Shown here: positions 20,724-29,190 of the stretch, one piece after another
How positions within the stretch are numbered: the first letter of the stretch is position 1
Layout of the letters: each line of letters starts with the position of its first letter
DNA from: Streptomyces marinisediminis
GTDB taxonomy: Bacteria; Actinomycetota; Actinomycetes; Streptomycetales; Streptomycetaceae
Reading direction: 5' to 3'
DNA: 64,000 nt
NCBI RefSeq assembly: GCF_026262575.1
Contig: NZ_JAPKFL010000008.1
Coordinates: 1-64,000, forward strand
Notes under the pieces: model-generated
What the model saw: the letters and a program-made list of their open reading frames with translations, nothing else
Told to the model about the DNA's origin: nothing
Database searches by the model: none
Translations under genes and position numbers: made by a program

Positions 20724-20914
20724 CGGGGAAGGCGTCCGGGGCCGGTAGGGAGCACATCGCCCCCGCGCCCCCGGAACGGGCGCACGCGGCGGGGAGGCGG
20801 CACGCCCGACGACGCCGCACCGGACCCCGCGCACCGACGGCGCGACGCCGCCCGGACCCGCGCGGCGCGGCCGCGCGCCCCGCGGACGGCACCGCGTTTG
20901 CCGCGCGGTGGCGG

Positions 20915-21937
20915 CTACGCGGTGGAGCCGGCGGGGGCGGGGCGGGCGGCGGCGACCGGGGGCTCGGTGGTCCGGGGCTCGCCGGGGGCGGGCGGGGCGC
21001 CGCGCTCGCGCAGGCCGAGCCAGACCCGGAGCACCGCGATCCACACCAGCGTGGAGCCGAACAGGTGGACGCCCACCAGGAGCTCCGGCACGTCGGTCAG
21101 GTACTGGGCGTAGCCGACGACCATCTGCGAGGCCAGCACCAGGAGCAGGTCGCGGACGCGGGCGCGCGGGCCGTCCGGGGCGTCCAGCGCCCGCAGGGCC
21201 AGCCACAGCGCCACGGTGAGGGCGACGACCAGCCAGGCGGAGGCCGCGTGCACCCGGGTGATCGTCTCCCAGCCGACGAACTCCATGCGCGGCACGTCGC
21301 TGCTGTCCCCGGCGTGCGGGCCGGTCCCGGTGACCAGGGTGCCGACGGTGACGAGCAGCGCCGTGGCCGCCACCAGCGCGCCGCCGAGCTGGCGCACCCG
21401 GGCGCCGACCAGCGGCCGGGGCGGGGCGTCGCCCTCCCGTGCGCGCAGCCAGGTGACGACGGTGACCGTGATGAGCGCGGTGGCCAGCAGGAAGTGCCCG
21501 GCCACGGTGTAGGGGTTCAGGGCCAGCAGCACCGTGATGCCGCCGAGCACCGCGTTGGCCAGGACGATCCAGAACTGCGCCCACGCCAGCCGGAGCAGGC
21601 CCCGGCGGAGCGGGACGGCGCTGCGGATGGCCGCGATGGCCCAGCCCACGGCCGCGCACAGCACGTAGGTGAGCAGCCGGTTGCCGAACTCGATGGCGCC
21701 GTGCACACCCATCTCGGGGGTGGCGAAGAGGCTGTCGCCGGTGCACTTGGGCCAGGTGTCGCACCCGAGCCCGGAGCCCGTCAGCCGGACGGCTCCGCCG
21801 GTGACGACGATGACGACGCTCATGACCACGGCGGCCAGTGTGGCGCGCTCGACGATGCGCTGGGGCGGCGTCCAGCGGGCGGCGACGTACGCGAGGGGGT
21901 TACGCGCGGCTTCGAGGAGTTTGGGCACGGGCTCCAT
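20915..21937 (-). CDS. ctaA: Haem A synthase
   Basis: Membrane enzyme that converts haem O to haem A. 340 residues with eight hydrophobic helices and the family features GGAVRLTGSGLGCDTWPKC (cysteine pair region), HGAIEFGNRL, AGHFLLA and RVHAASAW, which supply the haem ligands. The C-terminal 30 residues are a Pro/Ala tail. ATG at 21937. It converges with the small conserved gene and is tail-to-head with the LAL regulator. Confidence 0.95.
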   Translation of the reverse strand: MEPVPKLLEAARNPLAYVAARWTPPQRIVERATLAAVVMSVVIVVTGGAVRLTGSGLGCDTWPKCTGDSLFATPEMGVHGAIEFGNRLLTYVLCAAVGWAIAAIRSAVPLRRGLLRLAWAQFWIVLANAVLGGITVLLALNPYTVAGHFLLATALITVTVVTWLRAREGDAPPRPLVGARVRQLGGALVAATALLVTVGTLVTGTGPHAGDSSDVPRMEFVGWETITRVHAASAWLVVALTVALWLALRALDAPDGPRARVRDLLLVLASQMVVGYAQYLTDVPELLVGVHLFGSTLVWIAVLRVWLGLRERGAPPAPGEPRTTEPPVAAARPAPAGSTA

Positions 21938-22010
21938 GGTAAGCGCGAGCTTGTGCGTCCATTCACGAGGGCCCCCGGGGCCGCGCCCGCCACCCTCCCC
22001 GCGCGGGCCG

Positions 22011-24812
22011 CTACCCCACCCGGGGACGCAGCGGGGCCACCCCCGGGCTCAGGGGGAGCTTTCGGGGGGCGGGGACGGATGGGGCGACCTTGCCTTCGTC
22101 CTCGTCTTCGGGAAAGTAGGCGGACAGCTCCCGACGTCCGCTGATGCGCAGCTTGCGGTAGCAGTGCGTCAGGTGGGACTCCACGTTGCGGATGCTGACC
22201 TGGAGGGACCGGGCGATGGTGCGGTTGCTCATCCCGCGCGAGGCGAGTTCGGCGACCTGGCGTTCGGACCGGGTGAGCAGCGCCTCGGCGGAGGCCTTGC
22301 GGGGATCGGGCCGGCCGCCGGCGTGACGCAGCGCCGCGTGCACCTGCTCGACCAGGCCGTCGGCGCCGAGCGAGACGCTCACCTCGTTCGCCCGGTGCAG
22401 CAGGGCCCGCGCGCGGGCGGCGTTGCCGGTGCGCCCGTGGCCCTGCCCGGCGACGTAGAGGGAGCGGGCGAACAGCAGCGGGGCGTCCTGCGGCTCCAGC
22501 ACGTCCACGGCCTGCTGGGCGTAGCGCAGGGCGTCGTTGCCCGAGCTGACGGTGGCCAGTGCCACCAGGGCGCGCCCGGTGGCGAAGGGCGCGGACCAGC
22601 GGCGGGCGGCCTCCACCTCCTGGCGGGCCAGGGTGCGGGCGCTGGCGCGGTCACCCATTCCGGCGTGCAGCAGGGCCTTGGTCGACCGCCAGGGCACGAC
22701 CGCCGGGTTGTGCACGCCGCGGCGCTCCAGCTCCTGTCCGCAGGAGGCGACCAGCTCCAGCGCGCGCAGCGGTTCGCCCAGCCGCCCCAGTGCCTGCGCG
22801 GCGCTGCGCCACAGGTGCAGGTGCCACCAGGTGGCCGACTGCACGGGGCGCGAGAGGGCCGTGTCGACCAGCTCGGCGGCGTCCGCCATGCGGCCCTTCT
22901 CCAGCGCCACCTCGATGAGCACGCTGCTGGCCAGGGCGCCGACGTGGTGGCGGGCGGCGCCGATCCGGCCGAGCATGGCCAGCGCCTGCTCGGCGTCGCC
23001 GGTGGCGCACCCGAGCAGGCCGCGGTGGAGGCACACCAGGCCGCGCACCGCCAGCGCCTCCGCGATGCGGGTGACCCGCCCGTCGGCGCGGGCGAGGCCG
23101 GCCTCGGTGTCGACGTAGCGCTGGGCCTCGGTGAAGTCCCCCGCCCACAGCAGGCCGAGCACGGCGTAGTACCAGGAGGGGGACCCGTAGGGGGCGCGCG
23201 GCACGGACAGGATGGTGCGCGCGATGCGCCGCACGGCACCGGCGCCGGTGCCGCGCGCGGTGCGCACCAGCACGATGGACTCCAGCCGCTCGGCCGTCAT
23301 GCTGGGGTCGGCGCAGCCGCCGTCCAGGACGCACACGTGGGTGAGGTGGCGGCTGAGCCGGGCGGCGACGGAGGCGTCGTGCGGGTGGACCAGGCGGTAG
23401 GCCTGCTGGAGCACCCGGCGTGCCTCGACCGGCTCGTCCAGGCGCAGCAGGATGTCGGCCAGTCGCAGCGACTCCTCGGCGCGCTCCCGGTGCCCGACGG
23501 CGTGGTCCACCAGGGCCGACTGGGCGCGCACGGACGCCGGGAGGTTCAGCCCGACCAGGGCCTGGACGCGCAGCCGTTCGGCGCTGGCGCTCAGGCGGGC
23601 CGGGACGCCGTGGGTGACGACCTTGTCGATCAGCTTCATGGCCGTCGCGGCGTCGTGGGCGACCAGTTCCCGCGCGGTGTCCAGCAGGAGTGCGGCCATC
23701 CACGGGGCGTCCAGCCGGTCGGCCCGCAGCAGGTGGGAGACGATCGCCTCCGGCTCCTCGCCCCGGCGGTGCCGGTGGTGGGCCACCCTGCGGTGCAGCT
23801 CGGCCCGGCGGGCGGAGGCGATGTCCTGGTAGAGCAGGTGGGCCAGCACCGGGTGCCGGAAGGTGAGGTCGGAGCCGTGCAGCAGGCCGGCCTCGACCAG
23901 CCGGTCCAGCGCCTCGGAGGCCTCCGGCGCGCCCATGCCGTACAGCTCGGCGACGAGGTCGGCGTGCACGTCGGTGCGGATGAGGCTGGCGGCGTAGGCG
24001 GCGGGCAGCGCGTGGTCGCTCAGCCGCCGCAGCAGGCACAGCACCCGCTCCCGCACCGCGCGCAGCCGGGCGGGGAGCTCCGCGCCCTGGGCGCAGGAGC
24101 CGGTGCGGTCGGCCCGGGTGGGCCGGGTGTGGGTGAGGAACTGCTCGGAGAGCAGGTAGGGGTTGCCGCCGCTGTCGGCGATCAGGGTGTCGGCGCCCGG
24201 GGCGGTGCCTTCGCCGAGGGCGGCCACGAGTTCGCGCGCGGCCTCGGAACTGAGGTCGCGCAACCGCATGTGCCGGTCGGGCGAGACCCGTTCCAACAGC
24301 TCCACCAGGAGGTTCTGGTCGCTGACCGGGTCCCCGCAGCGCTGGCTGGTGAGCAGCGCCACCGGGAGCCGGTCGATGCGCCGGCTCAGGTAGCCCAGCC
24401 ACAGCAGGGACTGCGGGTCGGCGCAGTGGAGCCCGTCCACCGTGACGAGCAGCGGCGTGCGTTTCGCCTCGTGGCTCAGCAGCGCGAACCAGGCGTCCAG
24501 TTCCGGGAAGTCGGGCAGCCCGCCGGCGGCGTGCTGCGAGGCGGCCAGCGTGGGGGGCGAGCCCTCCAGGCAGGCCAGGAGCTGGCGCACGATCCCCAGG
24601 GGGTGGCTCTGCTCCGTGGGCGAGGCGGTGGCCGAGAGCACGAGCATGCCCTGTTCCCTCGCCGTCTCCTCCGCCCACCGCAGCAGCGACGTCTTGCCGG
24701 TTCCGATGATGCCTTCGACCAGGCCCGTCGTCCCCGTGCCCGCCTGCGCCGCCTCCAGCATCCCTAAGACGGTCCGCGACTCCGCGTCGCGGCCGAACAA
24801 CTTCCTGGCCAC
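22011..24812 (-). CDS. Large ATP-binding LuxR-family (LAL) transcriptional regulator
   Basis: 933 residues: an N-terminal P-loop (GIIGTGKTSLL, about 34-44) with a Walker-B-like LLVTVDGLHCADPQS, a long alpha-helical TPR-like middle, and a C-terminal LuxR helix-turn-helix (TRSERQVAELASRGMSNRTIA, about 865-885). This is the usual design of pathway activators in Streptomyces. GTG start with AGGA five bases upstream. Leu16 is encoded by TTA (24765-24767), the rare codon read only by the bldA tRNA, which would tie translation to development. It is divergent from the dithiol oxidase gene, so it probably controls the dithiolopyrrolone block (inference). Confidence 0.92.
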   Translation of the reverse strand: MARKLFGRDAESRTVLGMLEAAQAGTGTTGLVEGIIGTGKTSLLRWAEETAREQGMLVLSATASPTEQSHPLGIVRQLLACLEGSPPTLAASQHAAGGLPDFPELDAWFALLSHEAKRTPLLVTVDGLHCADPQSLLWLGYLSRRIDRLPVALLTSQRCGDPVSDQNLLVELLERVSPDRHMRLRDLSSEAARELVAALGEGTAPGADTLIADSGGNPYLLSEQFLTHTRPTRADRTGSCAQGAELPARLRAVRERVLCLLRRLSDHALPAAYAASLIRTDVHADLVAELYGMGAPEASEALDRLVEAGLLHGSDLTFRHPVLAHLLYQDIASARRAELHRRVAHHRHRRGEEPEAIVSHLLRADRLDAPWMAALLLDTARELVAHDAATAMKLIDKVVTHGVPARLSASAERLRVQALVGLNLPASVRAQSALVDHAVGHRERAEESLRLADILLRLDEPVEARRVLQQAYRLVHPHDASVAARLSRHLTHVCVLDGGCADPSMTAERLESIVLVRTARGTGAGAVRRIARTILSVPRAPYGSPSWYYAVLGLLWAGDFTEAQRYVDTEAGLARADGRVTRIAEALAVRGLVCLHRGLLGCATGDAEQALAMLGRIGAARHHVGALASSVLIEVALEKGRMADAAELVDTALSRPVQSATWWHLHLWRSAAQALGRLGEPLRALELVASCGQELERRGVHNPAVVPWRSTKALLHAGMGDRASARTLARQEVEAARRWSAPFATGRALVALATVSSGNDALRYAQQAVDVLEPQDAPLLFARSLYVAGQGHGRTGNAARARALLHRANEVSVSLGADGLVEQVHAALRHAGGRPDPRKASAEALLTRSERQVAELASRGMSNRTIARSLQVSIRNVESHLTHCYRKLRISGRRELSAYFPEDEDEGKVAPSVPAPRKLPLSPGVAPLRPRVG

Positions 24813-25274
24813 CGGTTCCTGCGCCCCCCTTGATCAACGCTCCAGCAGCCCACGCCGCCCCTCCCGGGCGTGGCCGGGCCGGTCGTCGGAGCACTTTTCA
24901 GTCGACCGCGGCCGGCTCCGGGGGGACTGGGTCAGAGTCCCCGCGCCGTGCGGCGGTCCTGAACTGAGGTCTGTGTGTTGTCAGATCCCGCATGAAACAG
25001 ATACCGTGCGTAACTTTTTTGACACTACCACGCAAATCCCCACCGCTGAAAGTTCCTATCGAACATGCACTCCATCCGGTGGCCGACTTTCGGCCACTGA
25101 GCAGGTGGTCCCGGGGAACGGCTCCCCAGGCGCGTCCCACCGGGCGTTTCCCGGAAACGGCAACGAAAGTTGTCTCCCGGGGGAGGCGGACGCACGCTGT
25201 GGGCCGTGGCGGCGTCGCTGCGGTGGCAGCGGCGCGTGCCCTGCAAGGCGCGGAAGACGATGGGAAGGCCGGAG
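24813..25274. promoter_or_regulatory. Divergent control region, LAL regulator / dithiol oxidase
   Basis: 462 bp, with a strikingly AT-rich centre (about 24990-25075, including seven pyrimidines CTTTTTT). TTGACA occurs at 25019-25024 on the plus strand but no good -10 follows at 16-19 bases. The 16-bp element shared with two other intergenic regions of the block is at 25148-25163. No gene is supported here, although the oxidase frame is open back to 25170. Confidence 0.6.
25148..25163 (+). promoter_or_regulatory. Candidate operator, copy 1 (TTCCCGGAAACGGCAA)
   Basis: Identical over 16 bases to 37962-37977 and over 15 to the complement of 39022-39036. Here it overlaps a 7-1-7 palindrome, CGTTTCC-C-GGAAACG (25145-25159). 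It lies 112 bases upstream of the dithiol oxidase ATG. Confidence 0.6.
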
Positions 25275-26237
25275 ATGTCATCCAACGATGCGCTGTACGA
25301 CGCGGTGGTGGTCGGGGCGGGCGCCGGCGGATCGAACGCGGCCCTGGTCCTGGCCCGCTCCCGGCGCCGGATCGCGGTGGTCGACTCCGGCACGCCGCGC
25401 AACGCCCCCTCGGCCCACCTGCACGGTTTCCTCTCCCGGGACGGCATGGCCCCGCGAGCCCTGCTGGACGCGGGCCACGGCGAACTCGCCCGCTACGGCG
25501 TGGAGCTGGTCACGGACGAGGCGGTGGCCGTCGAGCCGGGCTTCCGGGTCCGGCTGGCGGGCGGAGCGGTGCTCGCGGCGCGCCGCCTCGTGGTCGCCAC
25601 CGGCCTGCGCGACGAACTGCCCGACCTCCCCGGCCTGCGCGAGCGGTGGGGCAGGGACGTGCTGCACTGCCCCTACTGCCACGGCTACGAGGTGCGTGAC
25701 CGGCCGCTGGGCGTGCTGGGCACCTCGCCCGCCGCCCCGGAGCAGGCGCTGCTGGTGCGCCAGTGGTCCCGCGACGTCGTCCTCTTCGCGCACACCCTCT
25801 CGCTCACCGACGCGCAGCGCGAGCGCCTCACCGCGCGCGGGGTGCACATCGCCGAGGGCACCGTCGAGCGCCTGGTCGTCGAGGACGACCGGCTGCGCGG
25901 CGTCGAGCTGGCCCAGGGCCGCGGCATCCCGCGCGAGGCCGTCTTCGTCGCCCCGCGGATGGTGCCGCGCGACGAGCTGCTCACGAGCCTGGGCTGCGTC
26001 CGGGCCGAGGACGGCTTCGTGCCGACGGACCGCACCGGCCGCACGCGGGTGCCCGGGCTGTGGGCGGTCGGCAACGTCGTCGACCCGCGCGCCCTGGTGG
26101 CCGGCTCCGCCGGAATGGGCTCGGCCGCGGCGTTCGCCCTCAACCACGACCTGGTGGAAGAGGACGTCGAGCGGGCCGTCGAGGAGCACCGCACACCCGA
26201 GGTCCCACCGGCACTCGTCCCCGGTGCCGTCTGGTGA
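25275..26237 (+). CDS. hlmI: FAD-dependent dithiol oxidase, HlmI/GliT type
   Basis: Thioredoxin-reductase-fold flavoprotein of 320 residues that should oxidise the reduced ene-dithiol to the cyclic disulfide, also protecting the producer. FAD motif VVVGAGAGGSNAALV at the N-terminus; redox pair C132-x-x-C135 in HCPYCHGYE, the same layout as GliT; C-terminal GLWAVGNVVDP. The middle domain lacks the GGGxSA NADPH loop of true thioredoxin reductases, as expected for an O2-using oxidase. Start chosen at ATG 25275 (GGGAAGG spaced six to seven bases); ATG 25260 is in frame. Many actinobacteria also carry general relatives of this protein, so the role rests on context. Confidence 0.87.
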   Translation: MSSNDALYDAVVVGAGAGGSNAALVLARSRRRIAVVDSGTPRNAPSAHLHGFLSRDGMAPRALLDAGHGELARYGVELVTDEAVAVEPGFRVRLAGGAVLAARRLVVATGLRDELPDLPGLRERWGRDVLHCPYCHGYEVRDRPLGVLGTSPAAPEQALLVRQWSRDVVLFAHTLSLTDAQRERLTARGVHIAEGTVERLVVEDDRLRGVELAQGRGIPREAVFVAPRMVPRDELLTSLGCVRAEDGFVPTDRTGRTRVPGLWAVGNVVDPRALVAGSAGMGSAAAFALNHDLVEEDVERAVEEHRTPEVPPALVPGAVW

Positions 26238-26376
26238 CCTCCCCGCCGCGCCCGCCCGGTCGCCTCTCCCGTCCCCCGTCGGGACGCGTCCGGGCGGGCG
26301 CATTCCGCGGTACCGCCGGGCCGGCGGCCCGGCGCTCCGCGCAACCCCCGGAGCCGCTCTGCCAGAGGAGAAAGCC

Positions 26377-27261
26377 GTGTACCCCCACCCCACCGGGAGC
26401 ATCGACGGTCAGGACCGCCCCGACCAGCGGGAGCGGGCGGCAGAGCTGCACCTGCCGGCGCTGGAGGCGGCGGTGGACTGGCTGCGCAACCTGCTGCGCA
26501 CCGCCGACGGGCGCGACGGCGCGGTGCGCCGCGTGCTCGACGTCGGCGGCGCCACCGGCACGGCGACCTGCCTGCTGGCGCGCTTCTTCCCCAACGCCGA
26601 GGTCGTCGCCGTCGACCGCTGCGCCGAGCGGCTGACCCGGGTCGCGGCGCGGGCCGGACGCGAGCACCTGGGCACGCGGGTGCGCACCCACCGCGTCGGG
26701 CAGCCGTTCCAGGTGGCCCCGCTGGCGGACGCGGACGTCATCTGGGGCGGCGACGTCACCCAGCACGCGGGCGACCAGCAGGCGGCGCTGGACCGGCTGG
26801 CCGCGGCCCTGCGGCCCGGGGGCCTGCTCGCCGTCGTCGAGCCGGGGCTGGCCCCCCGGTTCCTGCCCCGGGAGATCGGCATGGGCCGCCCGGGGCTCCA
26901 GGCACGGCTGGACTGCGCGGTCGACGACGAGCTCGCCGCCCAGCGCGCACGGCTGCCGGGCTGCACCACGGTGGTCGAGGACTGGCCGGCGCTGCTCGCC
27001 CGCGCCGGGCTGGTGCCCACCGGCAGCCGCACCTTCCTCGTCGACGTGCCGGCCCCGCTGGACCTGCCGGCCCGCGAGTACCTGTACGACCACCTGACCT
27101 GGCTGCGCGACCAGGTGGGCGGCCGGCTCGACCCGGCGGACCGCGAGACGCTGAACCACCTGCTGGACGGCGACGCCTGCACCGGCATCCTGTGGCGCCC
27201 CGACGCCTTCTACCTGGCCGCCCTCACCGTGCACACCGCGCGCACCTGCCGCCGGGCCTGA
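26377..27261 (+). CDS. SAM-dependent methyltransferase
   Basis: 294 residues, class I fold: motif I is VLDVGGATGTATCLLA (about 58-73), followed by VVAVDRC and the GGDVTQHAGD region. GTG at 26377 is fixed by GAGGAG six bases upstream. It follows the dithiol oxidase by 139 bases on the same strand. Two roles fit dithiolopyrrolone chemistry: amide N-methylation of the pyrrolone ring, as in thiolutin and aureothricin, or protective S-methylation of the reduced dithiol. The sequence alone does not decide; N-methylation is my preferred reading because the gene is inside the block. Confidence 0.82.
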   Translation: MYPHPTGSIDGQDRPDQRERAAELHLPALEAAVDWLRNLLRTADGRDGAVRRVLDVGGATGTATCLLARFFPNAEVVAVDRCAERLTRVAARAGREHLGTRVRTHRVGQPFQVAPLADADVIWGGDVTQHAGDQQAALDRLAAALRPGGLLAVVEPGLAPRFLPREIGMGRPGLQARLDCAVDDELAAQRARLPGCTTVVEDWPALLARAGLVPTGSRTFLVDVPAPLDLPAREYLYDHLTWLRDQVGGRLDPADRETLNHLLDGDACTGILWRPDAFYLAALTVHTARTCRRA

Positions 27262-27554
27262 GCCCCGGCCACTCCCCCAGCCGACCGCGACCGGCCGCCA
27301 ACCGGCCGCGCCGGACGCCGCCGGACGCCGACACGGTGCCACCGGACGCCGTCGCGCGCCCGAGACGGTGCCGGCGCGCCGCGGGCACGGAGCCGGAGCG
27401 GCGCCCGCGGCGCGAGACGGTGCCGGCGCGGCCGGACCCGCTCGGTGCCCGCCGGGGCCGGGGGAGCGGCCACCGCGGCAGCGGGTCCGGCGGCGCGGCC
27501 CCGGAGGCGCGTGGGGGCCGCTCCCCCGGGCGGGCCGCGCGGGCCCGGGCCCGG
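27262..27554. repeat. Convergent gap with an 18-bp direct repeat
   Basis: Between the methyltransferase and globin stops. CGAGACGGTGCCGGCGCG occurs at 27361-27378 and again at 27413-27430, within a GC-rich, repeat-laden stretch with several CGGACGCCG copies. I see no gene. Confidence 0.6.
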
Positions 27555-28019
27555 CTAGGCGGTGCCGGGGGGCGCCTGGCCCCAGCCCCAGACGGGCACG
27601 GTGTCCCGCTTGGACGGCGGCGCGTCGGGCTGCGAGTTGGCCATGGCGCGCCGCGAGCCCCACTCGATGTAGGCCACGAACGCCGAGCGGAACTCCGGGT
27701 CGGTGGGCAGGCCGATCTCGTCGGCCGCCTCCATCATGAGTTTCACCCAGCGCTGCCGCTGCTCGGGCTCGATGGCCTTGCCGCGGTGGCTTTTGAGCAT
27801 GCGGTGGAATCCGCCGAGTTCCTCGGTGTAGGCGGGCGGGCCGCCGAAGACCTCACCCAGCCACAGGGCGACGTGGTGCGGGTGATCGTCGGTCATGTAC
27901 TGGAAAAGCGGAGCGAGCAGTTCATCTTGACGGACGCGCCGGTAGAACTCCTCGGTCAGCCGGTCCATCACCTCCGCGCCACCGGCCCATTCGTAGATCG
28001 TGGGAACCGATTCGGCCAT
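27555..28019 (-). CDS. hlmG: Truncated haemoglobin, group II-like (HlmG type)
   Basis: 154 residues of the 2-on-2 globin fold: TIYEWAGGAEVMDRL, a YMTDDHPHHVALWLGEVFGG helix B-E region, the proximal histidine within MLKSHRGKAI, and AYIEWGSRRAMANSQ, typical of group II. Start chosen at ATG 28019, with AGAGG eight bases before; an upstream in-frame ATG at 28067 would add 16 residues. Holomycin clusters contain a globin gene (hlmG) of unknown role. It is 75 bases downstream of the flavoprotein gene, in one likely operon. O2 supply to the oxidases, or redox sensing, are guesses. Confidence 0.87.
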   Translation of the reverse strand: MAESVPTIYEWAGGAEVMDRLTEEFYRRVRQDELLAPLFQYMTDDHPHHVALWLGEVFGGPPAYTEELGGFHRMLKSHRGKAIEPEQRQRWVKLMMEAADEIGLPTDPEFRSAFVAYIEWGSRRAMANSQPDAPPSKRDTVPVWGWGQAPPGTA

Positions 28020-28094
28020 GACGACACCTCTCGATAGTCCTGTTCCGTTGAAGTACGTCCCCGCCACCGGACGCCTGCCGGGGGTCGCGCGCGG

Positions 28095-28682
28095 TCAACC
28101 GGAATGCCGCAGCCCGAGGAGTTCGCCCACGACGCGTGCGGCCTCCTCCGGGGCGGGCAGGGCGGGGTGGTGTGAGTAGTTGCCCGAGGAAACGTCGTAA
28201 CTGTCGTGCCAGACCGGCTCGGGGATGTGGTGGCCGTCCTCCCTGAGCTGGGCGATGTTCCGCTTCACCGCGGGCTTCTGCCACATGGCGGCACCCATCA
28301 CGGGGAAGAAGACGACGGGCACCGAGGCGGAGAGGATGACGACGCCCAGCCGGTTGGGGGCGGCGCCCGCGGCGGCGGTGGCGAGCGTGTTGGCGGTGGC
28401 GGGGAGCACCACCACGATGTCGTGGTCCGCGGCCAGCCGGGACGGCTTGTCGGTCGGCCAGTCGGCCGGCGACTCGCCGTGGACGACCCGCTCGGCGAAC
28501 AGCCGCAGCGCCTCGGGTCGGACGAACGCGGCGGCGGTGTGGGTCAACAGCACCGTGTAGGTGCCGCCGAGTGCCTCGCGCATGGCGCCGAGGTACGTGG
28601 GAAGTGACGTCACGGCCACCGACCCGGTGGCCGCTACGAGTATGCGCTTGTGCGAAGCGCGCTGCGCACTTGGCTCTTCCAT
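28095..28682 (-). CDS. hlmF: Flavoprotein decarboxylase, EpiD/PPC-decarboxylase family (HlmF type)
   Basis: 195 residues of the homo-oligomeric FMN cysteine decarboxylase superfamily: KRILVAATGSVAV, AADHDIVVVLPATANT (the PASANT-type FMN motif) and FPVMGAAMW near the substrate clamp, where EpiD and PPC decarboxylases usually have PxMNxxMW. It should decarboxylate and oxidise the C-terminal cysteine of the Cys-Cys intermediate. Strong start: AGAGGA six bases before ATG 28682. Divergent from the synthetase gene, upstream of the globin gene. A pantothenate-pathway role is unlikely because coaBC is normally a fused housekeeping gene. Confidence 0.87.
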   Translation of the reverse strand: MEEPSAQRASHKRILVAATGSVAVTSLPTYLGAMREALGGTYTVLLTHTAAAFVRPEALRLFAERVVHGESPADWPTDKPSRLAADHDIVVVLPATANTLATAAAGAAPNRLGVVILSASVPVVFFPVMGAAMWQKPAVKRNIAQLREDGHHIPEPVWHDSYDVSSGNYSHHPALPAPEEAARVVGELLGLRHSG

Positions 28683-28891
28683 GGGCAATCCTCTGGGAAA
28701 CGTCGGCCCGTGCGGTGCGGGAACGCGGACGAGTTGAACGGGAGCGCCCGATTCCGGATGTCTCCCACCCGCCGTGCCGGGGTTACGACCGGTACACCGG
28801 GGAACCCGGAGAAGCCGGGGAGACGGCCCCCGGCGGCAGCCAACGTAGCGAGGTATTCCCCGCCCGTCCAGGCTGATCCGGCCCCTCGGGA

Positions 28892-28925
28892 GAACCCTTC
28901 GGTGCATTCCCCGGAACCCTTCGGT
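28892..28925 (+). repeat. 12-bp direct repeat GAACCCTTCGGT, 22 bp apart
   Basis: Copies at 28892-28903 and 28914-28925 are identical and start 22 bases apart, about two helical turns. This is a plausible operator for a dimeric activator such as the LAL protein at 22011 (inference). Confidence 0.7.
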
Positions 28926-29025
28926 CAGTTCTACGGGGCCACCGCATTGAGCACCCGACGGCCCGCCCCATAGGTTTCCCACGGGAGGCACCGGCGCCCT
29001 TCCGGGACTGGCCGGAAAACGCTCT

Positions 29026-29047
29026 CCCCATGCCCTCCCCATGCCCT
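29026..29047 (+). repeat. Tandem 11-bp repeat CCCCATGCCCT x2
   Basis: Two identical, adjacent 11-mers (29026-29036, 29037-29047), 144 bases before the synthetase ATG. One-turn spacing again suggests protein binding, though simple duplication is possible. Confidence 0.6.
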
Positions 29048-29190
29048 CCGCAGGGACTCGGCGCATCCCGCACCACGCGTCCCCTCGTGCCGGAGCCGGG
29101 CCGGTAACGGCGGTCCGGCCGGCCGGAAACCCCGTGTCACCCCGTGCGAGAGACCCCGCCGCACCGAACGGAAAAGAGGCTTCGACTTCC

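Larger units (their letters stand above)
28683..29190. promoter_or_regulatory. Divergent control region between the flavoprotein and synthetase genes
   Basis: 508 bp with no supported gene. It must hold the promoters for both arms of the block. It carries two pairs of short direct repeats spaced by whole helical turns (listed separately) and GGGAAACG at 28695-28702, a partial match to the 16-bp candidate operator. Confidence 0.6.

Noticed and set aside
25019-25024. TTGACA as -35 box for the dithiol oxidase
   Set aside because: No acceptable -10 hexamer follows at 16-19 bases, and it lies about 250 bases from the start codon.
25170-25274. A 35-residue N-terminal extension of the dithiol oxidase
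   Set aside because: It would cover the 112-bp gap after the shared operator-like motif, is Arg/Trp-rich, and lacks a ribosome binding site; ATG 25275 matches the flavoprotein fold start.
28095-28682. EpiD-like flavoprotein as sign of a lanthipeptide or thioviridamide cluster
   Set aside because: No lanthipeptide synthetase, YcaO protein or precursor peptide is seen; the neighbours fit the dithiolopyrrolone set.
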